This document shows, one piece after another, positions 17,154-25,101 of a stretch of 64,000 bases of DNA; positions within the stretch are counted from its first letter, which is position 1; the number at the start of each line of letters is the position of its first letter. Below the pieces are notes generated by a model. The model did not search any database and had not been told where the DNA came from. It saw nothing but the letters and a program-made list of their open reading frames with translations. The translations under genes were made by a program, and so were the position numbers. Source of the stretch: Arthrobacter sp. SX1312 (GTDB taxonomy: Bacteria; Actinomycetota; Actinomycetes; Actinomycetales; Micrococcaceae); the NCBI RefSeq assembly GCF_002929295.1, contig NZ_PJIM01000001.1:666040-730039 (forward strand), read 5' to 3'.

Positions 17154-17903
17154 ATCGATTCGTTCACCGGCGTTCGAGCCATTGTCACAGGTGGGGCATC
17201 CGGCATCGGTGCAGCCGTGACCACAGCACTCCTCAACCGCGGAGCGCGCGTCGCCGTCCTTGACCTCCATCCGGTCGGCCTGCCCGAAGCTGCGCTGGGC
17301 CAACAGTGCGACGTGAACGACCGCCGATCCGTTGACGCTGCCGTGGCAGCGGTTGCGAACTCCTTTGGCGGGATCGACGTCGTCATCAACAACGCGGGCA
17401 TGGGCGCCATCGGTACGATCGCGGACAATGACGACGACGACTGGCTGCGCGTTCTAAGCGTGAACGTCGTGGGCATCGCGCGAGTGTCGGCGGCCGCGCT
17501 ACCTTACCTGAGGCAATCGGACTGTGCCGCGATCGTCAACACCGGATCCATCGCCGCCACCCACGGCCTTCCTCAACGCGCCCTGTACTCAGCAAGTAAG
17601 GGAGCCGTCGATGCCCTTACCCGCGCCATGGCTGCGGATCATCTGCGCGAAGGTATCCGGGTCAATTGTGTGAATCCCGGTACAGCTGACACGCCCTGGG
17701 TGAATCGCCTACTGGGCGCGGCGGCCGACCCGGATGGTGAGCGCCAGGCGTTGGAAGCCCGGCAACCCCACGGCAGGCTCGTGGCCGCCGAGGAGGTAGC
17801 AGCCTCGATCATGTTCCTGGCCGATCCCGCCAACGGATCCACCACGGGGGTCTCGCTCGCTGTGGACGGAGGCATGCACAGCCTTCTCCTGCGCCCCACC
17901 TAA
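17154..17903 (+). CDS. SDR-family dehydrogenase with apparent ATC start codon
   Basis: A classical short-chain dehydrogenase of about 249 residues: TGGASGIGAAV cofactor loop, INNAG, Ser in NTGSIAATHG, YSASKGAVDAL (YxxxK) and NPGTADTPWV. By context it may oxidise 2-keto-3-deoxy-L-fuconate-type acids to the 2,4-diketo acid cleaved by the next enzyme. The start is the oddity. The frame is open from 17106 but holds no ATG, GTG or TTG before GTG 17217, which lies after the cofactor loop. A good RBS (AAAGGGG, 17141-17147) stands 6 bases from ATC 17154. Either translation begins at ATC, or an ATG start has mutated and the gene is weakly expressed or dead. Confidence 0.75.
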   Translation: MDSFTGVRAIVTGGASGIGAAVTTALLNRGARVAVLDLHPVGLPEAALGQQCDVNDRRSVDAAVAAVANSFGGIDVVINNAGMGAIGTIADNDDDDWLRVLSVNVVGIARVSAAALPYLRQSDCAAIVNTGSIAATHGLPQRALYSASKGAVDALTRAMAADHLREGIRVNCVNPGTADTPWVNRLLGAAADPDGERQALEARQPHGRLVAAEEVAASIMFLADPANGSTTGVSLAVDGGMHSLLLRPT

Positions 17904-17939
17904 GTCACTACTGAACCACTACGAGCCAGGAGAACTTCT

Positions 17940-18806
17940 ATGGACCTGATGAGACTGGGCGAGACCGGACAGGAAATGCCGGCCGTCCGGGTAGGAAGAA
18001 CGTACTACGATCTGAGAGGAATAACACGGGACATCACGGGTGCCGCACTCGATGCCGGCCTCATCGGGCAGGTGCGCGCCGCTCTCCAGAGCGGCTCCCT
18101 GCCGGAGCTGAAGGACGCTACGTCCTTACGGGTAGGGCCTCCGATCTCCAGTATCGGAGCCGTGATCTGCGTCGGCATGAACTACGCAGCGCACGCCGCC
18201 GAGACCGGCGCCCGCCCGCCTGCGGCGCCCGTTATCTTCTTCAAGCACCCCAACACCGTTGTCGGCCCGAACGACGACGTAGTCCTCCCGCCTGGCGCCC
18301 AGAAGGTCGACTGGGAGGTCGAACTGGCGGTGGTCATCGGCAAGCGTGCCTCCTACCTGCAGAGCTACGAGGAGGCACTGGACTGCATAGCCGGGTTCAC
18401 CATCAGCAATGACGTATCCGAACGGGACTACCAGCTCCAGCATTCCGGGGGACAGTGGTCAAAAGGCAAATGCGCCCCCACGTTCAACCCGCTCGGCCCT
18501 GCGCTGGTTCCTGCTGCCGATGTACCAGACCCTCAGTCGCTACGGCTGTACTCCAAGGTGAACGGCGAGGAACGACAAAACTCGACAACCGCCGACATGG
18601 TCTTCAGCGCGGCCGAAATCATCCGGGACCTCTCCCACTACATGACGCTCGATCCAGGGGACATCGTGAATACGGGAACTCCCCAAGGCGTGGCCCTCTC
18701 AGGACGATTCCCCTACCTGGCCCGGGGGGACAGCATGACAATCGGCATCGAAGGACTGGGCGAGCAGCACCAACAAGTGGTAACGCACGAACACTCTCCC
18801 CGCTAA
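17940..18806 (+). CDS. FAH-family hydrolase, 2,4-diketo-3-deoxy-L-fuconate hydrolase-like
   Basis: A 288-residue fumarylacetoacetate hydrolase family protein. VICVGMNYAAHAAETG, the metal-ligand motif DWEVELAVVIG, ISNDVSERDYQ and NTGTPQGVA are the expected landmarks. Family members of this size hydrolyse 2,4-diketo-3-deoxy sugar acids (from L-fuconate or L-rhamnonate) to pyruvate and a 2-hydroxy acid. The preceding SDR is the right partner to make the diketo acid, and the Ldh2-like enzyme heading the operon could handle the resulting lactate. It differs strongly from the other FAH protein here (shorter, different N-terminus), so the two are not recent duplicates. Confidence 0.8.
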   Translation: MDLMRLGETGQEMPAVRVGRTYYDLRGITRDITGAALDAGLIGQVRAALQSGSLPELKDATSLRVGPPISSIGAVICVGMNYAAHAAETGARPPAAPVIFFKHPNTVVGPNDDVVLPPGAQKVDWEVELAVVIGKRASYLQSYEEALDCIAGFTISNDVSERDYQLQHSGGQWSKGKCAPTFNPLGPALVPAADVPDPQSLRLYSKVNGEERQNSTTADMVFSAAEIIRDLSHYMTLDPGDIVNTGTPQGVALSGRFPYLARGDSMTIGIEGLGEQHQQVVTHEHSPR

Positions 18807-18862
18807 TCCGCGCCACCCGCCATGGCGTACCCGCCCCCTCCACCTTCGTTAGGACCAACCCC

Positions 18863-19888
18863 ATGACTGCTGCAACTTATACGGGAGCACGAACCTTCAC
18901 CACCGCGGCGCCCACTGTCGCTCCTCCAGGACCGGGCCAGGTGCAAATCGCCGTGGCCTACACGGGCTTGTGCGGCACGGACCTGCATATCTTCCACGGG
19001 GACATGGATGCACGGGTCACGATGCCCGCAGTGATCGGGCATGAGATGTCGGGGACGATTGCCGCCTTGGGTGAGGGCGTCACCGGGTGGTTTGTCGGGC
19101 AGCCGGTGACGGTCATGCCTACGCTCTCCTGCGGGTCCTGCCCTGCATGCCGTCGCGGAAACACCCATGTCTGCCATAACTTGAATTTCGTCGGCATCGA
19201 TTCTGAAGGGTCGATGCAGAACACCTGGAACGTTCCGGCCGAGATCCTGATCGCCCTGCCCGAAGGCCTCGCACTCGACGAGGCGGCGCTCATCGAGCCC
19301 ACCGCGGTCGCCGTGCACGATGTCAGGCGTTCCAAGCTCGTCGCCTCGGACTTCGTCGTCGTCATTGGCGGCGGCCCGGTCGGTCAGCTCATCGCCTCCG
19401 TCGCTTTGCGGCAGGGCGCCCGGGTCGTGTTGGTCGAGTTGGACGCCGGCAGGCGGGAGACCGCGAAGGGATTCGGCATTACCGCGCTCGATCCGCGCGA
19501 GGAGAGCCTCGTCGACTATGTACTGCGGGAGACGGGTGGGGCGGGAGCGGACGTGGCGTTCGAGGTTTCCGGGGCGGCGGCCGGCGTCAATTCGGCCGTC
19601 GAGGTCCTGGCGACACGGGGGCGGCTCGTCATGGTGGCGATCCACCCCAAGCCGAAGGAAATCGACCTCCACCGTTTCTTCTGGCGCGAGCTGGAGATGT
19701 TCGGTGCCCGCCTGTATCAGCGTGAAGATTTCGAGGAAGCCGTGCGGCTGGTAGCGGACGGTGCGATCCCCGCCCGTCAGCTGATCTCCCGAGTCGTGTC
19801 ACTGGATGATGTCGAGCAGGGCTTCCTCGCCCTCGAATCCGGTGGAGTCATGAAGGTCCTCGTGGATTGCCGCGAGGCGACGGCATGA
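18863..19888 (+). CDS. zinc-dependent alcohol dehydrogenase (MDR family)
   Basis: A 341-residue medium-chain dehydrogenase. Catalytic zinc ligands are in GLCGTDLHIF and GHEMSG. The structural-zinc lobe has CGSCPACRRGNTHVC. The Rossmann motif is VVIGGGPVGQLIA, followed by an acidic residue in VLVELDAGR that suggests NAD+. Relatives include polyol, L-threonine and sugar-acid dehydrogenases, as well as the archaeal D-arabinose/L-fucose dehydrogenase. It could therefore oxidise the sugar to the lactone or a sugar acid at C5. ATG 18863 is preferred over the long open frame upstream, which overlaps the FAH gene. AGGA lies 8 bases upstream. Its stop overlaps the next start. Confidence 0.85.
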   Translation: MTAATYTGARTFTTAAPTVAPPGPGQVQIAVAYTGLCGTDLHIFHGDMDARVTMPAVIGHEMSGTIAALGEGVTGWFVGQPVTVMPTLSCGSCPACRRGNTHVCHNLNFVGIDSEGSMQNTWNVPAEILIALPEGLALDEAALIEPTAVAVHDVRRSKLVASDFVVVIGGGPVGQLIASVALRQGARVVLVELDAGRRETAKGFGITALDPREESLVDYVLRETGGAGADVAFEVSGAAAGVNSAVEVLATRGRLVMVAIHPKPKEIDLHRFFWRELEMFGARLYQREDFEEAVRLVADGAIPARQLISRVVSLDDVEQGFLALESGGVMKVLVDCREATA

Positions 19889-20652
19889 GCACGACGAACC
19901 CATTCGACCTGACCGGGAAGACCGCTGTTGTCACAGGAGCCCGGCGGGGCATCGGGCTGGCCATGGCCGTGGCCCTCGCCGAAGCCGGCGCCGACATCAT
20001 CGGAGTCTCCGCGAACCTCGAAGCCGAAGGTAGCACCGTCGAGCAGCGTGTCACCGCACTCGGGCGCGACTTCGCGGCGATGCGCGCGGACTTCGCCGAC
20101 CGCGCTGCGGTGCGCGCACTCGCCGCGGACCTGATCGCGGCCGGCCCTATCGACATCCTGGTGAATAACGGCGGCACGATCGCCCGCACGCCTGCCGCCG
20201 AGCACCCGGACGAGCTGTGGGATCAGGTCATCCAGGTCAATCTTTCAAGCCAGTTCATCCTCAGCCGGGACGTCGGACAACAGATGCTTGAACGGGGCAG
20301 CGGAAAAATCATCTTTACCGCCTCGCTGTTGAGCTTTCAGGGCGGCATCAACGTTCCCGGCTACACGGCGTCGAAGTCCGGCATTGCGGGCCTGACCAAA
20401 GCTCTCGCCAACGAGTGGGCGTCACGCGGCGTAAACGTGAACGCGATAGCTCCCGGCTACATCGCCACCGATAACACGCAGGCGCTCCAGGATGATCCGG
20501 ACCGCGAGAAAAGCATCCTCGAGCGGATTCCCGCAGCGCGGTGGGGGCGCCCCGAAGACCTCGGAGGCGCTACGGTGTTCCTCGCCTCTCATGCATCCGA
20601 TTACGTCAACGGCGTCGTCCTCCCCGTCGACGGCGGTTGGCTCGGCCGCTGA
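19885..20652 (+). CDS. KduD-like SDR (2-deoxy-D-gluconate 3-dehydrogenase family)
   Basis: A 255-residue SDR with TGARRGIGLAMA, LVNNGGTIARTPA, the catalytic Ser in TASLLSFQGG, YTASKSGIAGL and the NAIAPGYIATDNT stretch that marks the KduD/gluconate 5-dehydrogenase group. KduD enzymes interconvert 2,5-diketo-3-deoxy-gluconate (DKII) and 2-keto-3-deoxy-gluconate. Followed directly by a KDG-type aldolase and kinase, it should deliver 2-keto-3-deoxy-hexonate to them. ATG 19885 overlaps the upstream stop (ATGA). A TTG at 19867 is possible but would put seven codons inside the previous gene. Annotation as kduD is reasonable but the true substrate is unproven. Confidence 0.85.
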   Translation: MSTTNPFDLTGKTAVVTGARRGIGLAMAVALAEAGADIIGVSANLEAEGSTVEQRVTALGRDFAAMRADFADRAAVRALAADLIAAGPIDILVNNGGTIARTPAAEHPDELWDQVIQVNLSSQFILSRDVGQQMLERGSGKIIFTASLLSFQGGINVPGYTASKSGIAGLTKALANEWASRGVNVNAIAPGYIATDNTQALQDDPDREKSILERIPAARWGRPEDLGGATVFLASHASDYVNGVVLPVDGGWLGR

Positions 20653-20713
20653 CGCCTCCCTGTCCAGTCCGTCCTCGCCATCGATATCCCGCACACCGAA
20701 TGAAGGGCTTGTC

Positions 20714-21391
20714 TTGTCCCCCACCGAACAGCCGCCGGTCGGCGTAGAACGCATTGCGGCATCTCGGATCCTGCAACAGACCGCGACCATAGCCGTCCTA
20801 CGGGCACCTCACGCGCGCGCCTATGCGCCTGTCGTGGAAGCACTGGTTCGCGGCGGGGTGCTCAGCATCGAATTGACCCTGAGCACGCAAGGGGTTTTCG
20901 AGGAACTCCCGCTACTGCAGGAACGATTCGGTAGCACCGCTGAATTCGGCATCGGCACCGTCACCACGGTCGACGAGGCCGTACGGGCAATCGACGCCGG
21001 TGCAGCCTATCTGGTCACTCCCATGACCGACACGGCACTCATCGCCGCAGCAACGCAACGCGGCGTCGCCATCTACCCCGGCGGACTGACCCCCACCGAG
21101 CTGTTCAACGGGTGGTCGGCAGGCGCAACAGCGGTAAAGGTCTTTCCCGCATCAGTGGTCGGAGCCGGATACGTGTCCATGCTGCGGGGCCCGTTCCCCG
21201 GCATTCAGGTGGTCCCCTCCGGAGGCGTTGATCTCGACGACGCCGGCGCCTGGATGAAAGCCGGAGCGCTGGCAGTCAGTCTGGGCGGCCCGCTCCTCGG
21301 CGACGCCTTCAAGGGCGGAGACCTGGGGCAGCTCACCCAACGCGCAATCCGGCTGCGGGGCGTCGTCGAGGAAGCACGGGCCGCCCTATGA
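20714..21391 (+). CDS. 2-keto-3-deoxy-(6-phospho)gluconate aldolase
   Basis: A 225-residue class I aldolase of the KDPG/KHG family that splits a 2-keto-3-deoxy-6-phospho-sugar acid into pyruvate and glyceraldehyde 3-phosphate. The Schiff-base Lys is in ATAVKVFPAS (about residue 142). The catalytic Glu region VLSIELTLST, GIGTVTTVDEA and VVPSGGVDLDD are present. The start is TTG 20714, preceded at 6 bases by GAAGGG (20702-20707). No ATG or GTG fits, and the longer open frame upstream is the shadow of the SDR gene. It overlaps the kinase start by four bases, so aldolase and kinase are coupled. Confidence 0.88.
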   Translation: MSPTEQPPVGVERIAASRILQQTATIAVLRAPHARAYAPVVEALVRGGVLSIELTLSTQGVFEELPLLQERFGSTAEFGIGTVTTVDEAVRAIDAGAAYLVTPMTDTALIAAATQRGVAIYPGGLTPTELFNGWSAGATAVKVFPASVVGAGYVSMLRGPFPGIQVVPSGGVDLDDAGAWMKAGALAVSLGGPLLGDAFKGGDLGQLTQRAIRLRGVVEEARAAL

Positions 21392-22350
21392 GCACCACCA
21401 TTCCGGCTCCGTACCTTGTGACCATCGGGGAGACGATGGCACTGCTCACCGCGGAGCATCCCGGGCCGCTCGCCCACGTCTCCTCGATGAGTCTTGGGAT
21501 CGGCGGATCCGAATCAAACGTCGCCATCGGTATGCAGCGGCTCGGCGGGAACGCCGTGTGGTGCGGCCGAACAGGAGCCGATTCCCTGGGCCAACTCGTA
21601 CGGCGTGAAATCCGAGCCGAGGGCGTCACCGTTCGTGCCAGCGAGGACCCGGACGCACCCACGGGCCTGATGCTCAAAGAACGCCGGACGATGTCCACAC
21701 AGAAGGTGAGCTACTACCGTTCGGGCAGCGCCGGTTCCAGACTCACTCCTGAGGATCTGGATTCCTCACTCATCACGGGAGCCGCGATCCTTCATGTCAG
21801 CGGCATCACGCCTGCTCTCTCACCCTCCGCGGCACGCACCATCAACACAGCCATCGAGATTGCCCGGTTAGCAAGCGTTACGGTCTCATTCGACCTCAAC
21901 TACAGGGCCAACCTGTGGACGGCGACGGACGCCGGACGCTCGTACAAAGAACTGATACCCCTCGTCGATATCGTTTTCGCCGGCGACCAAGAGGCAGCCC
22001 TTGCCGTCGGCCCAGCCGCCGACCCCGCTGACCTCGCCCAACGGCTGGCCGACCTCGGCCCTTCGCAGGCAATCATCAAATTGGGTAACAAAGGCGCCGT
22101 CGCCAGTATCGACGGCGAACTGCACCACCAATCCGCCGTACCCATCGAACCCATCGACACCGTCGGAGCCGGTGACGCTTTCGTCGCCGGATACCTTACC
22201 GAACTGATGACCGGCAAGAGCCCGGCGCAACGACTCGAGCTCGCAGCCAAGACAGGAGCATTCGCCTGCCTCGCCTATGGTGACTGGGAAGGACTCCCAA
22301 CACGCTCAGAACTCGCACTCCTCTACCAAGACGAATCAGTTACACGGTGA
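21388..22350 (+). CDS. kdgK: 2-keto-3-deoxygluconate kinase (PfkB family)
   Basis: A 320-residue ribokinase-fold sugar kinase. The N-terminal GIGGSESNVAIGMQRLG motif, the SFDLNYRANLW segment typical of KDG kinases, and the C-terminal ATP/anion-hole motif DTVGAGDAFVAGY with the catalytic Asp near 263 are all visible. It should phosphorylate 2-keto-3-deoxy-gluconate or a stereoisomer, giving the substrate for the aldolase just upstream. It is the last gene of the operon. No convincing hairpin terminator was found in the bases after 22350. Confidence 0.9.
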   Translation: MSTTIPAPYLVTIGETMALLTAEHPGPLAHVSSMSLGIGGSESNVAIGMQRLGGNAVWCGRTGADSLGQLVRREIRAEGVTVRASEDPDAPTGLMLKERRTMSTQKVSYYRSGSAGSRLTPEDLDSSLITGAAILHVSGITPALSPSAARTINTAIEIARLASVTVSFDLNYRANLWTATDAGRSYKELIPLVDIVFAGDQEAALAVGPAADPADLAQRLADLGPSQAIIKLGNKGAVASIDGELHHQSAVPIEPIDTVGAGDAFVAGYLTELMTGKSPAQRLELAAKTGAFACLAYGDWEGLPTRSELALLYQDESVTR

Positions 22351-22555
22351 GGAGTTCCTGCGTATTGAGGTGACAGGACACGCCCCGATTCTCATTTGTC
22401 ATGAGTGTCAGGCGTGCTCCGTCGCCGTGTCCACCTCTAGAGGCTGCCGGAGACGCCCGGTCCTGTGCCAGGCTCATACATGGATGAGGTACTGAGAATG
22501 CAACGGCACGCCGACCTCGTCGATGCCGACCCCGACGGTTTGGAGGGATTGTTCG

Positions 22556-22829
22556 ATGACGAGTACCTGAGCCCTGGTCGTCGACAAGCTCCGCCGGGCC
22601 GCGCGCAACTACACCGTCGAGATCCTGATCCGCGGCAGCAAGGACGACCACACCGTCCACTACTCCCTCGGTCGATCGGAGTCGCCGACGGCCGTCTCCA
22701 CCTACACGGATGAGAACCTGTCGGCTGCGGAGCGACGTGCCCTGCATGCGGCCGACGATTTCACCGCAGCGTTCGACCAAGTCGGCTCGAACGACTGCGG
22801 AGAGGGGCGTCGTCAACATTGGTTGACTC
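22556..22829 (+). pseudogene. broken small ORF with an early in-frame stop
   Basis: A start (ATG 22556 with GGAGGG 8 bases upstream) is followed after four codons by TGA at 22568. The same frame then stays open and reads like protein (VVDKLRRAARNYTVEILIRG and LSAAERRALHAADDF) to about 22829, where it meets the convergent membrane-protein gene. A nonsense mutation or a truncated remnant would explain this. No family was recognised. The rest of the gap between 22350 and 22858 shows nothing else. Confidence 0.3.
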
Positions 22830-22858
22830 AAGGTGGGTCATCGGTGACTTCTTACTCA

Positions 22859-23959
22859 CTACATAGTTGCCATATTGACGTCGAGACGATACCTACTGAC
22901 TCTTCTCGTTTCCACAATCCAAAACCCGCAGAAGAGAAAAATTTCGTACCACTCCAGCACCAACACGACTTGCGGCCGAAAGAACATCAGACCGAGAACA
23001 AAGATGCAGGCCGCGCCCAAAAACATCAGGCCGAAGATGATCTTGTAGGTAAGCCGCGAATGATCGTCGGCGGGCGCCGAAGAATGTTTCGGGTCCGCCT
23101 GCGCTGCCTGTTGGGGCCACCCGTGGCTTGCCACCACCACCAGCAACGAGGCGATCATGAGGATCGCTGCGATAGCGTGCACTTCGAGCTGAAACGGTCC
23201 CATGGTAATTCCGGGCAGCTCGACGTGGTCTGCGGGGCCGAACCACAGCTGCCCGTACGTCAGGCCGACGAACAAGAACGCCACCACTGTCGTGCAGATG
23301 ACCGTTCGCTTACTCCATCCGCCGCGCTTGAATAGGTCACGGGTGCGGCGGGACTGTTTCCACTCGTTCCACACCAGCCAAGCGCACAGCAGAGCAACTG
23401 CGGTCAGGGCTGCCCGCAGGGACCAGCCGTACTCCTCGGCGGTGAACGCCAGCTGAGCGTTCTCGGGGGCAGCTGGCCGCTCTCCCGTGAGTGCGCCACT
23501 GGTCTTCAAAGCCTCCAGGGCCTCTTCTCGATCGCGCAAGTCGCCCATGATGGTATCAAGCCCGGCTGGTACCAGTGCCACGAAGACGGCAAAAAAGCCG
23601 GCTGCGTTGAGCGCGAAGTCCTCGAGCGCGAACCGGCCGCGGTAGGCCACCATGCATGCGGCGGTAGCGATGAGCACCCCGACGAAAACGTCGCGGACCG
23701 CGCCTCCGTAGTATGCGCTGATTGAAACTTCGAAACTTCCGGCCTTCACCGCATGGAAAAAAGTGACCGCAAAGAGAAGTGCGGGAAGACCGATCATCAT
23801 CCACCGCAAGAGGTTGTAGGTGATCCGCATGTCTTCGTAGTCGTGCTGCGATATAACTACCGTGCCTCGTGCCCCAGTGGAAGGAACCGCATCCTGGGTC
23901 GGATGTACCATGCCCGCATCCTGCTCCCGCCGCAGATCAGCGTCAAGAGCGTGCACCAC
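22859..23959 (-). CDS. hypothetical multi-pass membrane protein (about 8 TM)
   Basis: A 366-residue integral membrane protein of unrecognised family. Roughly eight hydrophobic helices are visible, starting with LLRWMMIGLPALLFAVTFFH, then VRDVFVGVLIATAACMVAY, FALNAAGFFAVFVALVP, a helix after a 55-residue acidic/Ala-rich loop, and four more to the C-terminus. The conserved-looking SISAYYGGAVRDVFVG segment recurs in uncharacterised membrane proteins I have seen, but I cannot name them. The GTG start at 23959 is uncertain, and a later Met would remove up to about 43 residues before the first helix. It stands alone in the low-G+C debris zone, opposite in direction to the sugar-acid operon. Confidence 0.65.
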   Translation of the reverse strand: MVHALDADLRREQDAGMVHPTQDAVPSTGARGTVVISQHDYEDMRITYNLLRWMMIGLPALLFAVTFFHAVKAGSFEVSISAYYGGAVRDVFVGVLIATAACMVAYRGRFALEDFALNAAGFFAVFVALVPAGLDTIMGDLRDREEALEALKTSGALTGERPAAPENAQLAFTAEEYGWSLRAALTAVALLCAWLVWNEWKQSRRTRDLFKRGGWSKRTVICTTVVAFLFVGLTYGQLWFGPADHVELPGITMGPFQLEVHAIAAILMIASLLVVVASHGWPQQAAQADPKHSSAPADDHSRLTYKIIFGLMFLGAACIFVLGLMFFRPQVVLVLEWYEIFLFCGFWIVETRRVSRYRLDVNMATM

Positions 23960-24357
23960 CTCAGTGAAGGGCCGACTACCTAGCTCAGCGGTCGGGCAAA
24001 CGGGAGAATCTCCACTCCCTCGTTTCAGGAACTTGATGGAACGATGAACCGTAGCCGGGTCTCATGGTGCAAAGGCGACGATTCTGCCTATGCAGTTCCG
24101 CCGACAGGGTCGTCTTCGTCGAACGGCGTGGAAGAGAAGAAGATCCTCGGCCGCCCGAGTTTCGCGGTCACCGGTCGCACACGGAGGTGAAGGGTAGCGA
24201 TAGTGCGGTGATGATCAGATGAGCGTGGCACGGAGATTCGGGCACGGATCACTCCGATTTTCGGAGAGCAGTTCAACTTTCTGTCCGTCCACTGCTTCCG
24301 GACCTGTATAGGTCGGTGTGCACCAGCTGCGATGCGCTGCCAAATGACCAACTCTGG
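23960..24357. other. intergenic stretch without recognisable gene
   Basis: About 400 bases of lower-G+C DNA. It holds only a small hairpin (CTCCGA, TTT, TCGGAG at 24252-24266) and an 87-codon reverse-strand open frame whose translation looks like random sequence. I see no RNA gene, promoter pair or mobile-element end. Confidence 0.4.
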
Positions 24358-24759
24358 TTAGGCGAAGGCGTCAGGTCCGCGACTAGGGCACCACACTCGC
24401 GGTGTAGCACAACCAAAGCAGGACTGCTTTATCTTCTTCAGATCCACCCCGAAAGATCTGTTCCCTGTCCCGGTGCAGGTCTTGAGTTGCTTGAGTAAGT
24501 CCTGGGCATAGGTTCTGCTCATTCCTCCCGACACGGAACCTAGTGAATCGCCTAAGTTCTCGCCAGAAACGGCGTCACAGGCAACTCCAATAGCATCAGC
24601 CGCCTCACGCGCGTCATCTGCCGCCCTCGAGACGTTCTCCATTCCGTCCTGCACTTTGGCCCAACGAGGCGAAGATTGTGCGGAGGGAGCAACTTTCCTC
24701 ACGGCCTCTTCACTGACGTTATGTTGCGCAATGAGCCGTTTCAGGTCATCCTGGCTCAT
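24358..24759 (-). CDS. small hypothetical protein
   Basis: A 133-residue predicted soluble protein of unknown family. The N-terminal half is helical and charged (MSQDDLKRLIAQHNVSEEAV, then NVSRAADDAREAADAI). A Gly/Ser linker and a basic stretch with cysteines (LKTCTGTG, KQSCFGC, VWCPS) follow. ATG 24759 is chosen because GAGG lies 5 bases upstream; GTG 24765 is the alternative. No signal peptide is seen. The Cys-rich tail may be a degenerated end, given that the neighbourhood holds gene remnants. Coding status is uncertain. Confidence 0.4.
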   Translation of the reverse strand: MSQDDLKRLIAQHNVSEEAVRKVAPSAQSSPRWAKVQDGMENVSRAADDAREAADAIGVACDAVSGENLGDSLGSVSGGMSRTYAQDLLKQLKTCTGTGNRSFGVDLKKIKQSCFGCATPRVWCPSRGPDAFA

Positions 24760-24902
24760 CGCCACCTCATCCCTGTCCTACCCACGACCCTAGGACCATC
24801 GTCTGCTGCCGTTCGGCCCAGTCTCACCGTGTTGCTGCTGCAAGCCGAGACCCCCAGCGCGACAAGGGGGACCAGTAGGAGACGCCTGAGCCGGAAAAAT
24901 AG

Positions 24903-25091
24903 GCCGAGGAGGTCCTGCTGCCCTACACGCACTTCTTTGTCCTGATGCGCTCCGACAAACGTCTGGCAGCCGTCATGGCGCTCGGCATCGATGGAGCGAA
25001 GCTCATGAACCTTGACCGGTCCGGCATCGACTGGCGACTTGATCCGCGCCTGCCGCAGGGAGTAGGAAAAGTTTCCCCGTCGATCGGATAG
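24903..25091 (+). pseudogene. remnant of DNA/RNA non-specific endonuclease (NUC1 family)
   Basis: After a TAG at 24900-24902 the frame reads EEVLLPYTHFFVLMRSDKRL, then AVMALGIDGAKLMNLDRSG and DWRLDPRLPQG before a stop at 25089. This is the start of a NucA/EndoG-type nuclease domain, just short of the DRGH active-site motif, which is absent. The fragment is truncated at both ends and abuts the 3' end of the convergent exporter gene. It marks the right edge of the accessory block. Confidence 0.6.
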
Positions 25092-25101
25092 GAGCGGGAC
25101 A

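Noticed and set aside
17217-17903. SDR started at GTG 17217
   Set aside because: It would remove the TGGASGIG cofactor loop, which is intact just upstream in the same frame with a good RBS.
24088-24351. 87-codon reverse-strand open frame
   Set aside because: No RBS of note, no recognisable family and unremarkable composition; likely chance in a lower-G+C gap.
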